A stretch of 54,042 bases of DNA, taken from NCBI GenBank assembly GCA_009773415.1, contig WSNO01000017.1:1-54042 (forward strand). Reading direction: 5' to 3'. Made by a program: the position numbers and the translations under genes. Under the pieces are notes generated by a model. The model saw nothing but the letters and a program-made list of their open reading frames with translations. It searched no databases and was not told the origin of the DNA. Shown here piece by piece: positions 44,723 through 53,155 of the stretch; position 1 is the first letter of the stretch; every line of letters begins with the position of its first letter. Source of the stretch: Nitrospirota bacterium. GTDB lineage: Bacteria; Nitrospirota; Thermodesulfovibrionia; Thermodesulfovibrionales; Dissulfurispiraceae.

Positions 44723-46492
44723 TTAGACTTCGGCGAGTGTCGTGGAAAAGACTTCGGCGAGTGTGGTAATGCCGAGGAGCGCTTTTTCAACCGCATCCTG
44801 CCGGAGCGTCCGCATGCCTGACGCTAATGCCGCAGTCCGCAGTTCATCGGTCTGCGCACCCTTGATAAGAAGGTTCCTCAGCTTGCGGTTCATGGCAAGA
44901 ACTTCATAAATACCAACGCGCCCCCGATAGCCGATTCCTTCACAGCTTGGGCAGCCCTTGCCGAGGTAGAGGGTTGTTCCCGGCTCGATATCGCCCTTCG
45001 CCATTTCGATTTCTTCATCCGTCGCCATATAGGACTCCTTGCATTTTGTACAAATGCGCCGGACAAGGCGTTGTGCACAGACAATCACGAGAGAGTCGGC
45101 AACCAGATAGGGCTCTATGCCCATCTCGGTCAGGCGTGTTATTGTAGCAACTGCGTCATTGGTATGGAGGGTCGAAAAAACCATGTGCCCGGTAAGCGAT
45201 GCCTCGACCGCTGTTTTTGCAGTTTCAAGATCTCTGATTTCACCTATCAGGATGATGTCCGGATCATGACGCATAAATGCCCTGATTGCCTTGGCAAATG
45301 TATATCCGGCTGCCGTGTGAACATTGCTCTGGATAATCTGCCCCCCAAGCGTGTACTCGACCGGATCTTCTGCTGTAAGTATTTTTACGTTTGGAACATC
45401 AAGCGATTTCAGGGCAGCATAAAGTGCTGTGGTTTTTCCACTGCCGGTCGGTCCGACATGCAGCAGGATACCATAAGGTACCTGGATGGCCTCTTTATAC
45501 AGCTTCATGTTGTGTTCGTTAAACCCAAGCATATCAAGCGAAAGGACAGCGCTTTTCTTGTCGAGAATGCGCATAACGATATCTTCACCATGCGTCGTCG
45601 GCACCGTCGAAACACGGAGGTCAACCTCGACCGTAGGATTCTGTTTCGTAAAGTCGATGCGACCATCCTGCGGCAGACGGCGCTCGTCGATACGCATATC
45701 GCACATTATCTTGTAGCGAGCGATGAGCGCATCCTGAGCATATTTCGGAACGCGCATTACTTCCATCAGCTCGCCGTCAATCCGATACCGGACACGCAGA
45801 TAGCTGAGCGACGGCTCGATATGAATATCACTGGCCCGCTTGCGGAAGGCATCCTCCACAATCTTGTTTGCGAGCATGACCATCGGCGCGCTGTTTTCGG
45901 TCGCTTCTTCCTGAGAAAGCGAGGCCAGTTCAACATTCAACTTATACGTCTCGGCAACCCGACTGAGAATGTTGCCCAGAACAATTTCCTCATTCGGGCT
46001 TCGTGCCTCTTTCTGATCGCCCGGCTTCGCTGTTGCATAAAATTTGTCGATTGCGGCAAACAGGTCTGCGCTGGTCGTCATGACGACTTTGACATCCTTC
46101 AGCACATACCGGGCTCCGCGGTAATGGCGCACCACCTCATCCAGCGCCATAACATCGCGCGGCTCTACCATTGCAACCGTCAACGTCTCGTCCTCATACT
46201 TGAGCGGAAGAACTTTGTAGTTTTTTGCATACGCAGGTTTCATCTGCTTCAGCAGTTCTGTCGAAAGCGGGTAGTCGCTGACGTCCGCAAACTCATAGCC
46301 AAGATACGCAGCCTTCACGGCGAAAACCTCGTTTTCCGGGATGCCGCTTTCTATCAGCAGCAGTTCGATGCATTTGCGCTCATGCACAGCCCTCACAGCA
46401 AGATCCCGAAGACGATCCTTGGCAACAAGACCCTGCCTGATCAGCAGTTCTTCGAAGCTCTGTCCTTTTTGTTTTGGTTCCGGAATGCTCAT
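44723..46492 (-). CDS. GspE/PilB-type secretion ATPase with MshEN-like N-domain
   Basis: This 589-residue hexameric ATPase powers type IV pilus or type II secretion assembly. The N-terminal 150 residues (SFEELLIRQGLVAKDRLRDL, then ELLLIESGIPENEVFAVKAA) resemble the MshEN/T2SSE_N domain, which in some members binds cyclic di-GMP. The core has HVGPTGSGKTTALYAAL (Walker A, near 340), DIILIGEIRDLETAKTAVEA (Walker B) and a tetracysteine zinc motif, CTKC and CPSC. No PilC, PilT or pilin is near, so its machine is unknown. The C-terminus ends TTLAEVFSTTLAEV, a 24-base tandem duplication. Its ATG overlaps the stop of the GAF gene. Confidence 0.9.
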   Translation of the reverse strand: MSIPEPKQKGQSFEELLIRQGLVAKDRLRDLAVRAVHERKCIELLLIESGIPENEVFAVKAAYLGYEFADVSDYPLSTELLKQMKPAYAKNYKVLPLKYEDETLTVAMVEPRDVMALDEVVRHYRGARYVLKDVKVVMTTSADLFAAIDKFYATAKPGDQKEARSPNEEIVLGNILSRVAETYKLNVELASLSQEEATENSAPMVMLANKIVEDAFRKRASDIHIEPSLSYLRVRYRIDGELMEVMRVPKYAQDALIARYKIMCDMRIDERRLPQDGRIDFTKQNPTVEVDLRVSTVPTTHGEDIVMRILDKKSAVLSLDMLGFNEHNMKLYKEAIQVPYGILLHVGPTGSGKTTALYAALKSLDVPNVKILTAEDPVEYTLGGQIIQSNVHTAAGYTFAKAIRAFMRHDPDIILIGEIRDLETAKTAVEASLTGHMVFSTLHTNDAVATITRLTEMGIEPYLVADSLVIVCAQRLVRRICTKCKESYMATDEEIEMAKGDIEPGTTLYLGKGCPSCEGIGYRGRVGIYEVLAMNRKLRNLLIKGAQTDELRTAALASGMRTLRQDAVEKALLGITTLAEVFSTTLAEV

Positions 46493-47349
46493 ATGCGGGA
46501 AAAGATGAGAACAACGCGGCGCACCCGCCCGTGTTCGTCAAGATGCGGAATCAGCTTCACCCGAAGAATCTCCAAGAGCACCTCGGCCTTGAAGCCGTAT
46601 TCAAAAACATCCTTCAGCTTTACCCCTAGCTTCGAATCGCGAAGCTGGGGAAATATTTCAAAAAGATCCTGCCCAACCATATCCAGAAGCGGGAAACGCT
46701 GCCCGCTCATAATCCCGAGAAATCTGTTCGCCGAGACAATCTGTCTGCGCACGTTTATAATACAAATTCCCTCTTCAATATCGTCGATGATATATTCCCG
46801 AAGCCTTTTTTCCTCTTCCGCAGCCTCGTAGAGCATCGCGTTCCTGACCGCAATGTTCAAAAGCCCTGAAAGCCTTTCCAGAACATCCTCGGGGCAATCA
46901 GCAAAGCCGCCTTTCCGGTTCAGTGCCTGCAAAATGGCAATGGCGCCAACCTGCCCCGCAGGAACCGGCATAACCAAAGTGCTTTTGGTGAGATAGCCGG
47001 TCTGCTGGTCCCATCGGCGGTCAAACGTGAGTTCCGGATCGATTGCATACAGTTCGGCCACGTCATAGACATCATGAATTGTGAGTACTTTTCCGGTAAG
47101 CGCAGCATACCCGGCAAGGCTCTGCTTAGACAGGGAAAGGCGTATCTCAAGCAGCTCGCTCGCCTGAATCACTTTTGTATAGAGCTGATCGTTTTCACGG
47201 TCGACAATAAAAAGACTGCATCGATCTGCGCCAAGAATCGAGCGGACCTCAGCAACCACCGAGGTGAGGATCTCATCGATTCTGAGCGTCGACAGCATGA
47301 TGTTCAGTGCCCTGAAAAAGTCTTCTGTGCTGAACGACTGTGCAGCCAT
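46489..47349 (-). CDS. GAF-PAS sensory protein coupled to the PilB-like ATPase
   Basis: This 286-residue soluble protein has a GAF domain (about 15-165: LRIDEILTSVVAEVRSILGA, CSLFIVDRENDQLYTKV, PVPAGQVGAIAILQALNRKG), a linker helix with EEEKRLREYIIDDIEEGICI, and a PAS domain (about 185-286: NVRRQIVSANRFLGIMSGQR). No output domain follows. Its stop overlaps the ATPase start by four bases, so the two are made together; signal input to pilus or secretion control is inferred. I chose the ATG at 47349, which has GGAG nine bases upstream. The upstream ATG at 47382 lies inside a TATAATG sequence that looks like the promoter. Confidence 0.85.
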   Translation of the reverse strand: MAAQSFSTEDFFRALNIMLSTLRIDEILTSVVAEVRSILGADRCSLFIVDRENDQLYTKVIQASELLEIRLSLSKQSLAGYAALTGKVLTIHDVYDVAELYAIDPELTFDRRWDQQTGYLTKSTLVMPVPAGQVGAIAILQALNRKGGFADCPEDVLERLSGLLNIAVRNAMLYEAAEEEKRLREYIIDDIEEGICIINVRRQIVSANRFLGIMSGQRFPLLDMVGQDLFEIFPQLRDSKLGVKLKDVFEYGFKAEVLLEILRVKLIPHLDEHGRVRRVVLIFSRI

Positions 47350-47452
47350 TCCGTTGCTCTCCGTAAACACAATATGTTCCATTATACTAAAACAAATACT
47401 GAAAAACCTCTTATTTCATGGAGTTGCAATGAAAGAACCGCCGCCTTTCTGG

Positions 47453-47458
47453 TATACT
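47453..47458 (+). promoter_or_regulatory. Extended -10 promoter for ribBA
   Basis: TGGTATACT (TG at 47450-47451, TATACT at 47453-47458) lies about 70 bases before the ribBA start. The -35 region is poor, as is usual with an extended -10. The leader shows no FMN riboswitch signature. Confidence 0.45.
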
Positions 47459-47529
47459 GCAGAACGGCTGCTATCAGACTGACAGGCCGAGCAGAACGCC
47501 TGTTTACTGCTCACATCATGGAGGAAAGC

Positions 47530-48741
47530 TTGGAAAAACCGGTTTTTAACACAATTGAAGAAGCTCTCGAGGATATGGCGAACGGGAAAATGGTTATTCT
47601 CGTTGACGACGAGGACCGTGAAAATGAGGGCGATCTCTGCATGGCTGCTGAGAAAGTGACGCCAGAAGCGATCAATTTCATGGCAAAATACGGACGCGGC
47701 CTCATCTGCCTTTCGCTTACCCCGCAGAGGGTTGAGGAGCTGAAGCTACGCATGATGACCGACCAGAACAGCTCATCGTTTGGCACGGCATTTACCGTCT
47801 CGATCGAAGCAAAAAAAGGCGTTACGACCGGCATTTCGGCTCATGATCGTTACGTCACCATCCGGACCGCGATCGATCCGAAGAGCAAGGCTGACGATCT
47901 TGCTCGTCCGGGACATGTCTTTCCGCTCCGCGCTAGGCCGGGCGGCGTATTGCAGCGTGCCGGCCAGACCGAAGGTTCCGTTGATCTTGCGCGGCTTGCC
48001 GGGCTGAATCCGTCCGGTGTTATCTGCGAAATCATGAGCGATGACGGCACGATGGCGCGCGTGCCGGAGCTGATGGAATTCGGAAAAAAACATCACATCA
48101 AGATCGTCACCGTCAAGGACCTCATTCACTATCGCATGCGCACTGAGCGTTTCGTCCGCCGCACAGCCACCGTCAAGATGCCGACCCGTCACGGCGTGTT
48201 CACCGCCATTTCGTATGCAAATTCCATCGATGACCAGGTACACCTTGCGCTGGTGAAAGGGGAAATTCAGCCGGGCGATAAGGTTCTTGTGCGAGTTCAT
48301 TCCGAGTGCCTTACCGGCGATGTCTTCGGCTCCAAACGCTGCGACTGCGGCTACCAGCTGCACCGCGCCATGGAAATCATCGACAAGGAAGGCAAGGGTG
48401 TTGTTCTTTACATGCGCCAGGAGGGCCGTGGAATCGGTCTTGACAACAAGCTCAAGGCATATGAACTGCAGGACAAGGGCCTCGACACTGTTGAAGCAAA
48501 CATTCAGCTTGGGTTTAAATCAGACCTGCGCGACTATGGGGTCGGCGCACAGATGCTTGTTGACCTCGGCGTCAGAAAGATCCGGCTGATGACCAATAAC
48601 CCGAAAAAGATTGTCGGTCTTGAGGGATATGGTCTCAAAGTTGTCGAACGGGTCTGCATAGAGTGCAAGCCGAACGAAAGCAACCTGATGTATCTGAAAA
48701 CGAAAAAGAAGAAAATGGGGCATCTGCTCGAAAACGTCTAG
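47530..48741 (+). CDS. ribBA: RibBA: DHBP synthase / GTP cyclohydrolase II
   Basis: This bifunctional enzyme starts riboflavin synthesis. The N-terminal RibB half (about 1-200: [20 protein letters not shown] and [20 protein letters not shown]) makes 3,4-dihydroxy-2-butanone 4-phosphate. The RibA half (about 205-400) has the zinc site in [19 protein letters not shown] and [18 protein letters not shown]. The start is uncertain: TTG at 47530 has GGAGG exactly five bases upstream, while ATG at 47518 overlaps that same sequence, so TTG (403 residues) is preferred and ATG would give 407. A hairpin with a T-run follows the gene. Confidence 0.94.
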   Translation: MEKPVFNTIEEALEDMANGKMVILVDDEDRENEGDLCMAAEKVTPEAINFMAKYGRGLICLSLTPQRVEELKLRMMTDQNSSSFGTAFTVSIEAKKGVTTGISAHDRYVTIRTAIDPKSKADDLARPGHVFPLRARPGGVLQRAGQTEGSVDLARLAGLNPSGVICEIMSDDGTMARVPELMEFGKKHHIKIVTVKDLIHYRMRTERFVRRTATVKMPTRHGVFTAISYANSIDDQVHLALVKGEIQPGDKVLVRVHSECLTGDVFGSKRCDCGYQLHRAMEIIDKEGKGVVLYMRQEGRGIGLDNKLKAYELQDKGLDTVEANIQLGFKSDLRDYGVGAQMLVDLGVRKIRLMTNNPKKIVGLEGYGLKVVERVCIECKPNESNLMYLKTKKKKMGHLLENV

Positions 48742-48788
48742 TCCGGGGGCAGCAACCCGGAACGGGTCTGTCTGAGCTGCGAAAGAAA

Positions 48789-48846
48789 AACCCAGTGGTA
48801 AGGATGTTCCCATCATTGGGTTTTTTCTGGATTTATCCCTGCAAAG
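48789..48846 (+). terminator. Intrinsic terminator after ribBA
   Basis: AACCCA (48789-48794) pairs with TGGGTT (48837-48842), with further pairing of TGG and CCA inside, and is followed by T6. It ends ribBA transcription 12 bases before the opposing tRNA gene. Confidence 0.65.
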
Positions 48847-48857
48847 AAGAAAAGAAG

Positions 48858-48930
48858 CGCGCCTGAAGGGATTCGAACCCCTGGCCCTCAGCTCCGGAGG
48901 CTGATGCTCTATCCACTGAGCTACAGGCGC
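48858..48930 (-). tRNA. tRNA-Arg (anticodon CCG)
   Basis: On the minus strand a complete cloverleaf can be drawn. The acceptor stem GCGCCTG pairs with CAGGCGC, the D-arm contains TAGCTCAGTGGATAGAGCA, the anticodon stem TCAGC/GCTGA holds the loop CTCCGGA with anticodon CCG, and the T-arm contains GGTTCGAATCC. The discriminator base is G. The 3' CCA is not encoded and would be added after transcription. It reads the arginine codon CGG. Confidence 0.96.
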
Positions 48931-49123
48931 ATTACAGTAGACAGTTATCTTACCACACATTTCACTATGCGACCAAGGCAGGCATTCGCGCCGTTATCCC
49001 CTGGCAAAAGAACACCGGAAGTTACATGCTATCGCCATCGCCACACGTCACGCTGAGAACTCAGGTCGTTTGCGGTTTTCCCCTTTCATGCCCTGCGTAT
49101 CTATGTCCAATGAGGAAAGCAGA

Positions 49124-49480
49124 ATGGACAGCTATCAGATGAAGAAAATCCTCGCCGGGCAGAGCATTGCCGGACTTTTGACGGGCGCAACCGTCGCACC
49201 GGGAAATGCAGCTTCCGGCTGAGGAGGCACCAAGGCTGGTGCGGACGGCACCAAAAAGGACGTAGAGCGGAAAGCCGGACAGAGTGGCTGAGGCGGTAAA
49301 AAGACCGACTCAGTTAGCGCGGAAAAAAAAGATGTGAAGAAAGACGCTGCTGAACCAAAAAAAGACACAAAAAAGAAAAAGAAGGTAAAAAAACCAAAAA
49401 GGCTGCTGCAGCAAAACCGACGGATAAGCCTGCCGAGAAACCTGCGGAGGCGCCCAAAAAATAGAACCTCTTCAACATAA
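49124..49480 (+). CDS. Putative selenopeptide precursor, SbtA/selenobiotic-like, with two in-frame TGA codons
   Basis: The ATG at 49124 has GAGGA seven bases upstream. The leader MDSYQMKKILAGQSIAGLLT resembles the KKILAG-SIAGLLAG start of peptides described as radical-SAM-modified 'selenobiotic'/SbtA precursors, as I recall that family. Codons 33 (49220-49222) and 56 (49289-49291) are TGA, each within Ser-Gly-TGA-Gly-Gly, where relatives have Cys or selenocysteine; reading TGA as Sec keeps the frame open to TAA at 49478. The tail is Lys-rich. An A-AAA-AAG heptamer at 49369-49375 would shift to the -1 frame, giving an Ala/Lys/Pro/Glu tail ending at TAG 49462-49464. No maturase gene is adjacent. 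A degenerate gene is the alternative. Confidence 0.6.
49237..49253 (+). promoter_or_regulatory. SECIS-like hairpin after the first in-frame TGA
   Basis: TGGTGC (49237-49242) can pair with GCACCA (49248-49253) around the loop GGACG. The loop starts 20 bases after the TGA and begins with GG. This agrees with what is known of bacterial SECIS elements: a short stem, a G in the first two loop positions and a loop about 16-37 bases after the UGA. A competing stem (GCACC at 49227-49231 with GGTGC at 49238-49242) is possible. After the second TGA only a weaker, bulged hairpin (about 49306-49319) can be drawn. Confidence 0.45.
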
Positions 49481-49488
49481 TGATACTT

Positions 49489-49519
49489 AAAAAGGGAACG
49501 CATTTAGCGTTCCCTTTTT
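49489..49519 (+). terminator. Strong intrinsic terminator after the selenopeptide-like gene
   Basis: GGGAACGC (49494-49501), loop ATTTA and GCGTTCCC (49507-49514) form a perfect eight-base stem with A5 before and T5 after, so it can work on both strands. It shows that the short gene upstream is its own transcription unit. Confidence 0.88.
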
Positions 49520-49611
49520 CCACGAAGACCCTAATAGAATCACCAGCCTCACTAAACCCTCAATGCCTGTAAGCTATTCATGCACCAGGAACTTCACTGC
49601 AAGCGATAACG

Positions 49612-52350
49612 CTATTCCTTGCAGACAAAGCCATTGCCGGATGCCCTCACGAATTCTCCCACGCAAAAGACACCTCCGCGCGCATGACTGAGCTGCGAGC
49701 AAGCTGCAAACTGACCCCCCCGCCATACATTGCCCAGTGTGATCGAACCGCAGGTTGCACGAATCGCCTCCTGTTTCGTCGCGTACTTCCCAAAAATAAT
49801 CGGTTTCTTTTTCAGGCGCTGGGAAAGTCTCTCTTCGGTTGTCTTCTCAAGGTTCAGCTTGCACCACCAGCCCCCCTTTGCCTCACACGGATGCCAGACA
49901 ATCCATTGCTGAACAACTCCGGAAGGCTGATGTGTCTGCGGTTGCGGAGACTGGATTGTGGGCTGGACTCCCGAAGGTGGTTGTGAAACGGCTGCGGACG
50001 CTTGCCCGCGGCATGAGTTTATCTGGGCAGCAAACCTTTTTTTGCAATCTTCACATTCCTGTACCGTTACCCCTAAAAGGTTCACGGATCGTTCGCAATG
50101 CGGGCAATATTTATTCACACAATTATCTATGCCTGAAGGAGTAGCAGGTGAAGATGATGATGGCGTTGATGTTCGGATGCACCGTCCGTCCCGATCGCAG
50201 CGCCATGAGGGGCAATTGGAATTTGTCCATGAGCGCGCGTCAGGCTCCCCAAGAAAACCGCTCTGGAGCGGGTAATGTCTTGCGTAATCGTACTGCATCG
50301 CGAGGACGATTACGCCCATCTGTTTATCACACAAAACATTCCAGTTGCCACCACGGGCAGGTTCACTCGCACATGCTCCCGCACTGGTGCAGCGCCATTT
50401 TGGACATTTCTGGTCGATCCACCACTTTACAGTCCTAGGCCCTTCAAAAGGCCCGCCCATGACATGCTGAGAGATGTCCGGATGTTCCCCGTAGGTCACG
50501 GCTCCTGTTCTTTTGTCGCACAGTGCATACCACGTATATGCGCTCGCCGGTGCCGGATCAGTTCTCCTGCCTATGTCATCTGCATGGCTTATCGGAGGCG
50601 TCCATGAGGGCGGGAGTGGTTGACGAACTGTTATCGTCGCGGTTCCTGTCATTGCACCATACGATGCACTTATCTGAAAGTCCCCTGCGCTACGCGCCTC
50701 AAACAGACCTTTGTCCGCACCCTGCCAGACTGCCAGAGCTGTCACGTCTTTCTCGTGACCGTCCGAAAACCAGAGAAAGGCTCGCAGTTGAACACGATCA
50801 TTCACTTCAAGTGTTTTCGATTTTGGATCAACGTAGAGCATGTTAACACTTGGAGCGGCGACTGCTGCAATCACAAGATTGACGGCCGTACCGGGTGGCA
50901 CCATTGTCTGAGCTGCAGGCGATTGATCGATAACCACTCCTGCACGCTGCGTGCTGATCTCAGTCTTAATACTTCCCGTTTTCAATCGAGCTGCCTGAAT
51001 GTCATATTCGGCAGTTGCCTTTTCCAGTCCGATGACCGCGGGGACAGCGACCAAATCGGTAGTGACCTGAACGGTCACTGAGGCTGATGCATGGACGCTT
51101 CCTCCGCTCGGCGTAGTCGCGGTTGCGGAAACGTCGCTGGTTGTCGTTACCTGAACAACAGCCGAGCATTCGTAAATCCACCGTTCCTGTTGGTCGAGAA
51201 TGCCGTTTCTGTTCATATCTCCCGAAACGCCTCTTATGTGACTGCAGCGTTTGTCAACGATCGCGATCTTGGAAAGCTGAACGTTGCCTGCATTCGCAAC
51301 CTCATACCGGTAAACAACGCTCGTCCCGGGCTTCATAGAAAACTGCAAGGCGGTAACTTGCAGCTGCAGAGAGGGTGACGCCGTCACCTGCTTCCAACCT
51401 TGGCATTTGCTCAATTCGCTGCAAAGCCCGCGATAGAGCGCGATATTTTTTGCCTGAGCCTGAGCCTGCTGCTGCTCTTTCTCGACCATCTTTTGTTCAT
51501 ATTGAAGCTGCGGAATAATGGAAGACTGATATTTTCTTATCTCCCGGCCGGCTACCTCAGTTGCCGTTACCATCGAACGTAACATTACGGCTTGAAAGAA
51601 ATCTTGATCCGCACGGCTCAAGCGTTCACCGTGCTGCAGGCGCTGCTGAATCGATGCAAGATCCTGATCCGGATATTTCGACTTCAGTCCGGTGATAAAC
51701 TTCTCCATTTCAGCAGCTATTTCCGCATTGTGCTTTCTGACAAAATCGCTGGTATCCGGGAATTGCGGCTGGTCTGCTCGAATCATTTCGACCGTCATGC
51801 CGACAACCTCTTTTGCAAACTCGCGCAGTGTTGATGTTCCAGCGCTCGTAAGGATATCAACAATCTTTTTTATTGATCCGCCGACACGTCTCTGGAATTC
51901 GGTGTTTAGCCACCGTTCAAGCCCTCTGCGAACCTGCAAAACGCTGTTGAGTTCCCGCGTGGCAGTTTGAAGTCTGACGGTAACTTCCTGAAGCTTTTTG
52001 GTGCTTTCGCTAACAGGATCCGGAAGTATGCAGAGTTGTCTGATTTTCGACATGTCCGGGGGAGGGAGTGTTTGCGTGCCTTGCTGGGCAGCACTGGCGA
52101 GTTCACCACATTCGTACACAAGACGCTTTACAGCGGCTCGAAAGCCATCACTCGGTGCCTGCTTGCCCCGTGTCAAGTCCAACTCCTTTTCGATGAGATC
52201 TTTTGCCTCAAGGAGATATGCATATCGGCGTTCGTAAGGGTCGCTTGACGCTGTTGAATACGCCGCGCTGTCAGGTGGCCATACAGCGAGCAGCAAAAGG
52301 CTGAACACAACACATAGCTGTGCGGAGAAACCCCCCTGACGTGTTTTCAT
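49612..52350 (-). CDS. Large secreted multidomain protein (coiled coil, PASTA, Ig-like, Cys-rich repeats)
   Basis: This 912-residue protein begins with a signal peptide (to about 30, ending PPDSAAYS). An alpha-helical part (about 35-320) with coiled-coil stretches follows. Next come a DUF11-like beta domain (about 335-435; VYRYEVANAGNVQLSKIAI, GDMNRNGILDQQERWIYEC), a PASTA-like domain (about 437-505; VPAVIGLEKATAEYDIQAAR), an Ig-like domain (about 510-590) and two tandem Trp/Cys repeats of about 55 residues (ALCDKRTGAVTYG and VLCDKQMGVIVLA, each ending PxWRC). A further Cys cluster (CVNKYCPHCE, CEDC) and a third related repeat end it. It is probably cell-surface or periplasmic. No known whole-protein match comes to mind. 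The ATG follows GGAGG by nine bases. Confidence 0.75.
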   Translation of the reverse strand: MKTRQGGFSAQLCVVFSLLLLAVWPPDSAAYSTASSDPYERRYAYLLEAKDLIEKELDLTRGKQAPSDGFRAAVKRLVYECGELASAAQQGTQTLPPPDMSKIRQLCILPDPVSESTKKLQEVTVRLQTATRELNSVLQVRRGLERWLNTEFQRRVGGSIKKIVDILTSAGTSTLREFAKEVVGMTVEMIRADQPQFPDTSDFVRKHNAEIAAEMEKFITGLKSKYPDQDLASIQQRLQHGERLSRADQDFFQAVMLRSMVTATEVAGREIRKYQSSIIPQLQYEQKMVEKEQQQAQAQAKNIALYRGLCSELSKCQGWKQVTASPSLQLQVTALQFSMKPGTSVVYRYEVANAGNVQLSKIAIVDKRCSHIRGVSGDMNRNGILDQQERWIYECSAVVQVTTTSDVSATATTPSGGSVHASASVTVQVTTDLVAVPAVIGLEKATAEYDIQAARLKTGSIKTEISTQRAGVVIDQSPAAQTMVPPGTAVNLVIAAVAAPSVNMLYVDPKSKTLEVNDRVQLRAFLWFSDGHEKDVTALAVWQGADKGLFEARSAGDFQISASYGAMTGTATITVRQPLPPSWTPPISHADDIGRRTDPAPASAYTWYALCDKRTGAVTYGEHPDISQHVMGGPFEGPRTVKWWIDQKCPKWRCTSAGACASEPARGGNWNVLCDKQMGVIVLAMQYDYARHYPLQSGFLGEPDARSWTNSNCPSWRCDRDGRCIRTSTPSSSSPATPSGIDNCVNKYCPHCERSVNLLGVTVQECEDCKKRFAAQINSCRGQASAAVSQPPSGVQPTIQSPQPQTHQPSGVVQQWIVWHPCEAKGGWWCKLNLEKTTEERLSQRLKKKPIIFGKYATKQEAIRATCGSITLGNVWRGGQFAACSQLSHARGGVFCVGEFVRASGNGFVCKE

Positions 52351-52354
52351 ATGC

Positions 52355-52642
52355 TCAATCCTCCCTCTTTTGCATCTTGACTAAGCTCAGCTCAGTCAAG
52401 CCTCCGGCATCCGAGGACGCTCGCTCTGCCATAGAACAGTGATGTGCCGCCGTGAACAGGGGTAATTGCGTTATGAAAAATCCTTCGTTGTCGAACCGGA
52501 GCGGGATCCAAACAGTGCCATGCTTGTCGATGGTTACACATTTGGGGAGTACCTGAAAAATTTTCGGCGTCCAAGCATGGTTTGCCAGTACGCACATGAG
52601 CCTGATAGTCAGCAGGATTCTTAAGATGAGAGCTTGTTTCAT
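52355..52642 (-). CDS. Small secreted protein upstream of the 912-residue protein
   Basis: From the ATG at 52642, preceded by AGGGGG, this gives 95 residues: a signal-like MKQALILRILLTIRLMCVLA, then a mature part (FQVLPKCVTIDKHGTVWIPL, FITQLPLFTAAHHCSM) with two cysteines. It ends four bases before the start of the large secreted protein, so they form an operon. The family is not recognised. A longer frame to 52786 adds a part with no export signal. The 250 bases upstream contain only an AT-rich promoter-like stretch (TATAAT on the minus strand at 52812-52817). Confidence 0.6.
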   Translation of the reverse strand: MKQALILRILLTIRLMCVLANHAWTPKIFQVLPKCVTIDKHGTVWIPLRFDNEGFFITQLPLFTAAHHCSMAERASSDAGGLTELSLVKMQKRED

Positions 52643-52898
52643 GGAGCCCCCTGCGCAACATTCATGCGGTTTCTGCAAGAACTCCGCTGATACCAGCCGG
52701 GACCACATCCCTATTCCTAATCCTTCGAGTCGCACGATGTGCTGATGAACCGGTAGTTGCCCGGCTGTCCCCGAAACGTTGCGCACGATCCTCTCCTCTT
52801 CTTTCTTAAATTATAGAGATAGAGAGGATAGAAGATACCCATAAGCATTTTTAGCACAATATGAGATGAAGTTCAAGCAGGCTCGGGGCTCCTGTAAC

Positions 52899-53155
52899 AG
52901 CAAAGTGATAATGTCCGAAGTGGGCAAAGTAGAAATGTCCTCATAAGCTGCTAGGATGACCTCTTCAGAGAGAGGGGGCGTCATGGCAAGAGAGGACAGA
53001 GTACCAATGAGTCAAAAGGACTTCAAGCGGCTTCATGTCATAGAGCGATATAGAGAGGGACAGATAGATCAGCACCGTGCGGCGGAACTGTTAAAACTGA
53101 GCATGCGATTGTTCGGCATATTATCGTGCATCAACCGAAAGCATCGGCGGCACTG
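52899..53155 (+). mobile_element. Remnant of the left end of an ISNCY-like element
   Basis: The segment begins with a repeat-like AGCAAAGTGATAATGTCC, followed by a related AAGTAGAAATGTCC, as at the ends of elements whose transposase opens MSQKDLKRL. A transposase start follows and is soon broken. The remainder of the element is missing and the cytochrome gene begins on the other strand within 25 bases. Confidence 0.5.

Noticed and set aside
45071..46831. Very long open frame (586 codons) on the plus strand opposite the PilB-like and GAF genes
   Set aside because: It lies wholly antisense to two clearly conserved genes, has no ribosome site and shows no domain; codon bias of the real genes explains it.
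47383..47517. FMN riboswitch before ribBA (and before ribE)
   Set aside because: The conserved FMN aptamer core (AGGGCAGGGTGAAATTCCC type) is absent from both leaders.
49135..49503. 122-codon minus-strand frame opposite the selenopeptide-like gene, rich in Phe
   Set aside because: The Phe-rich protein is the reverse of Lys-rich A-runs on the plus strand, and a leader, ribosome site and terminator favour the plus strand.
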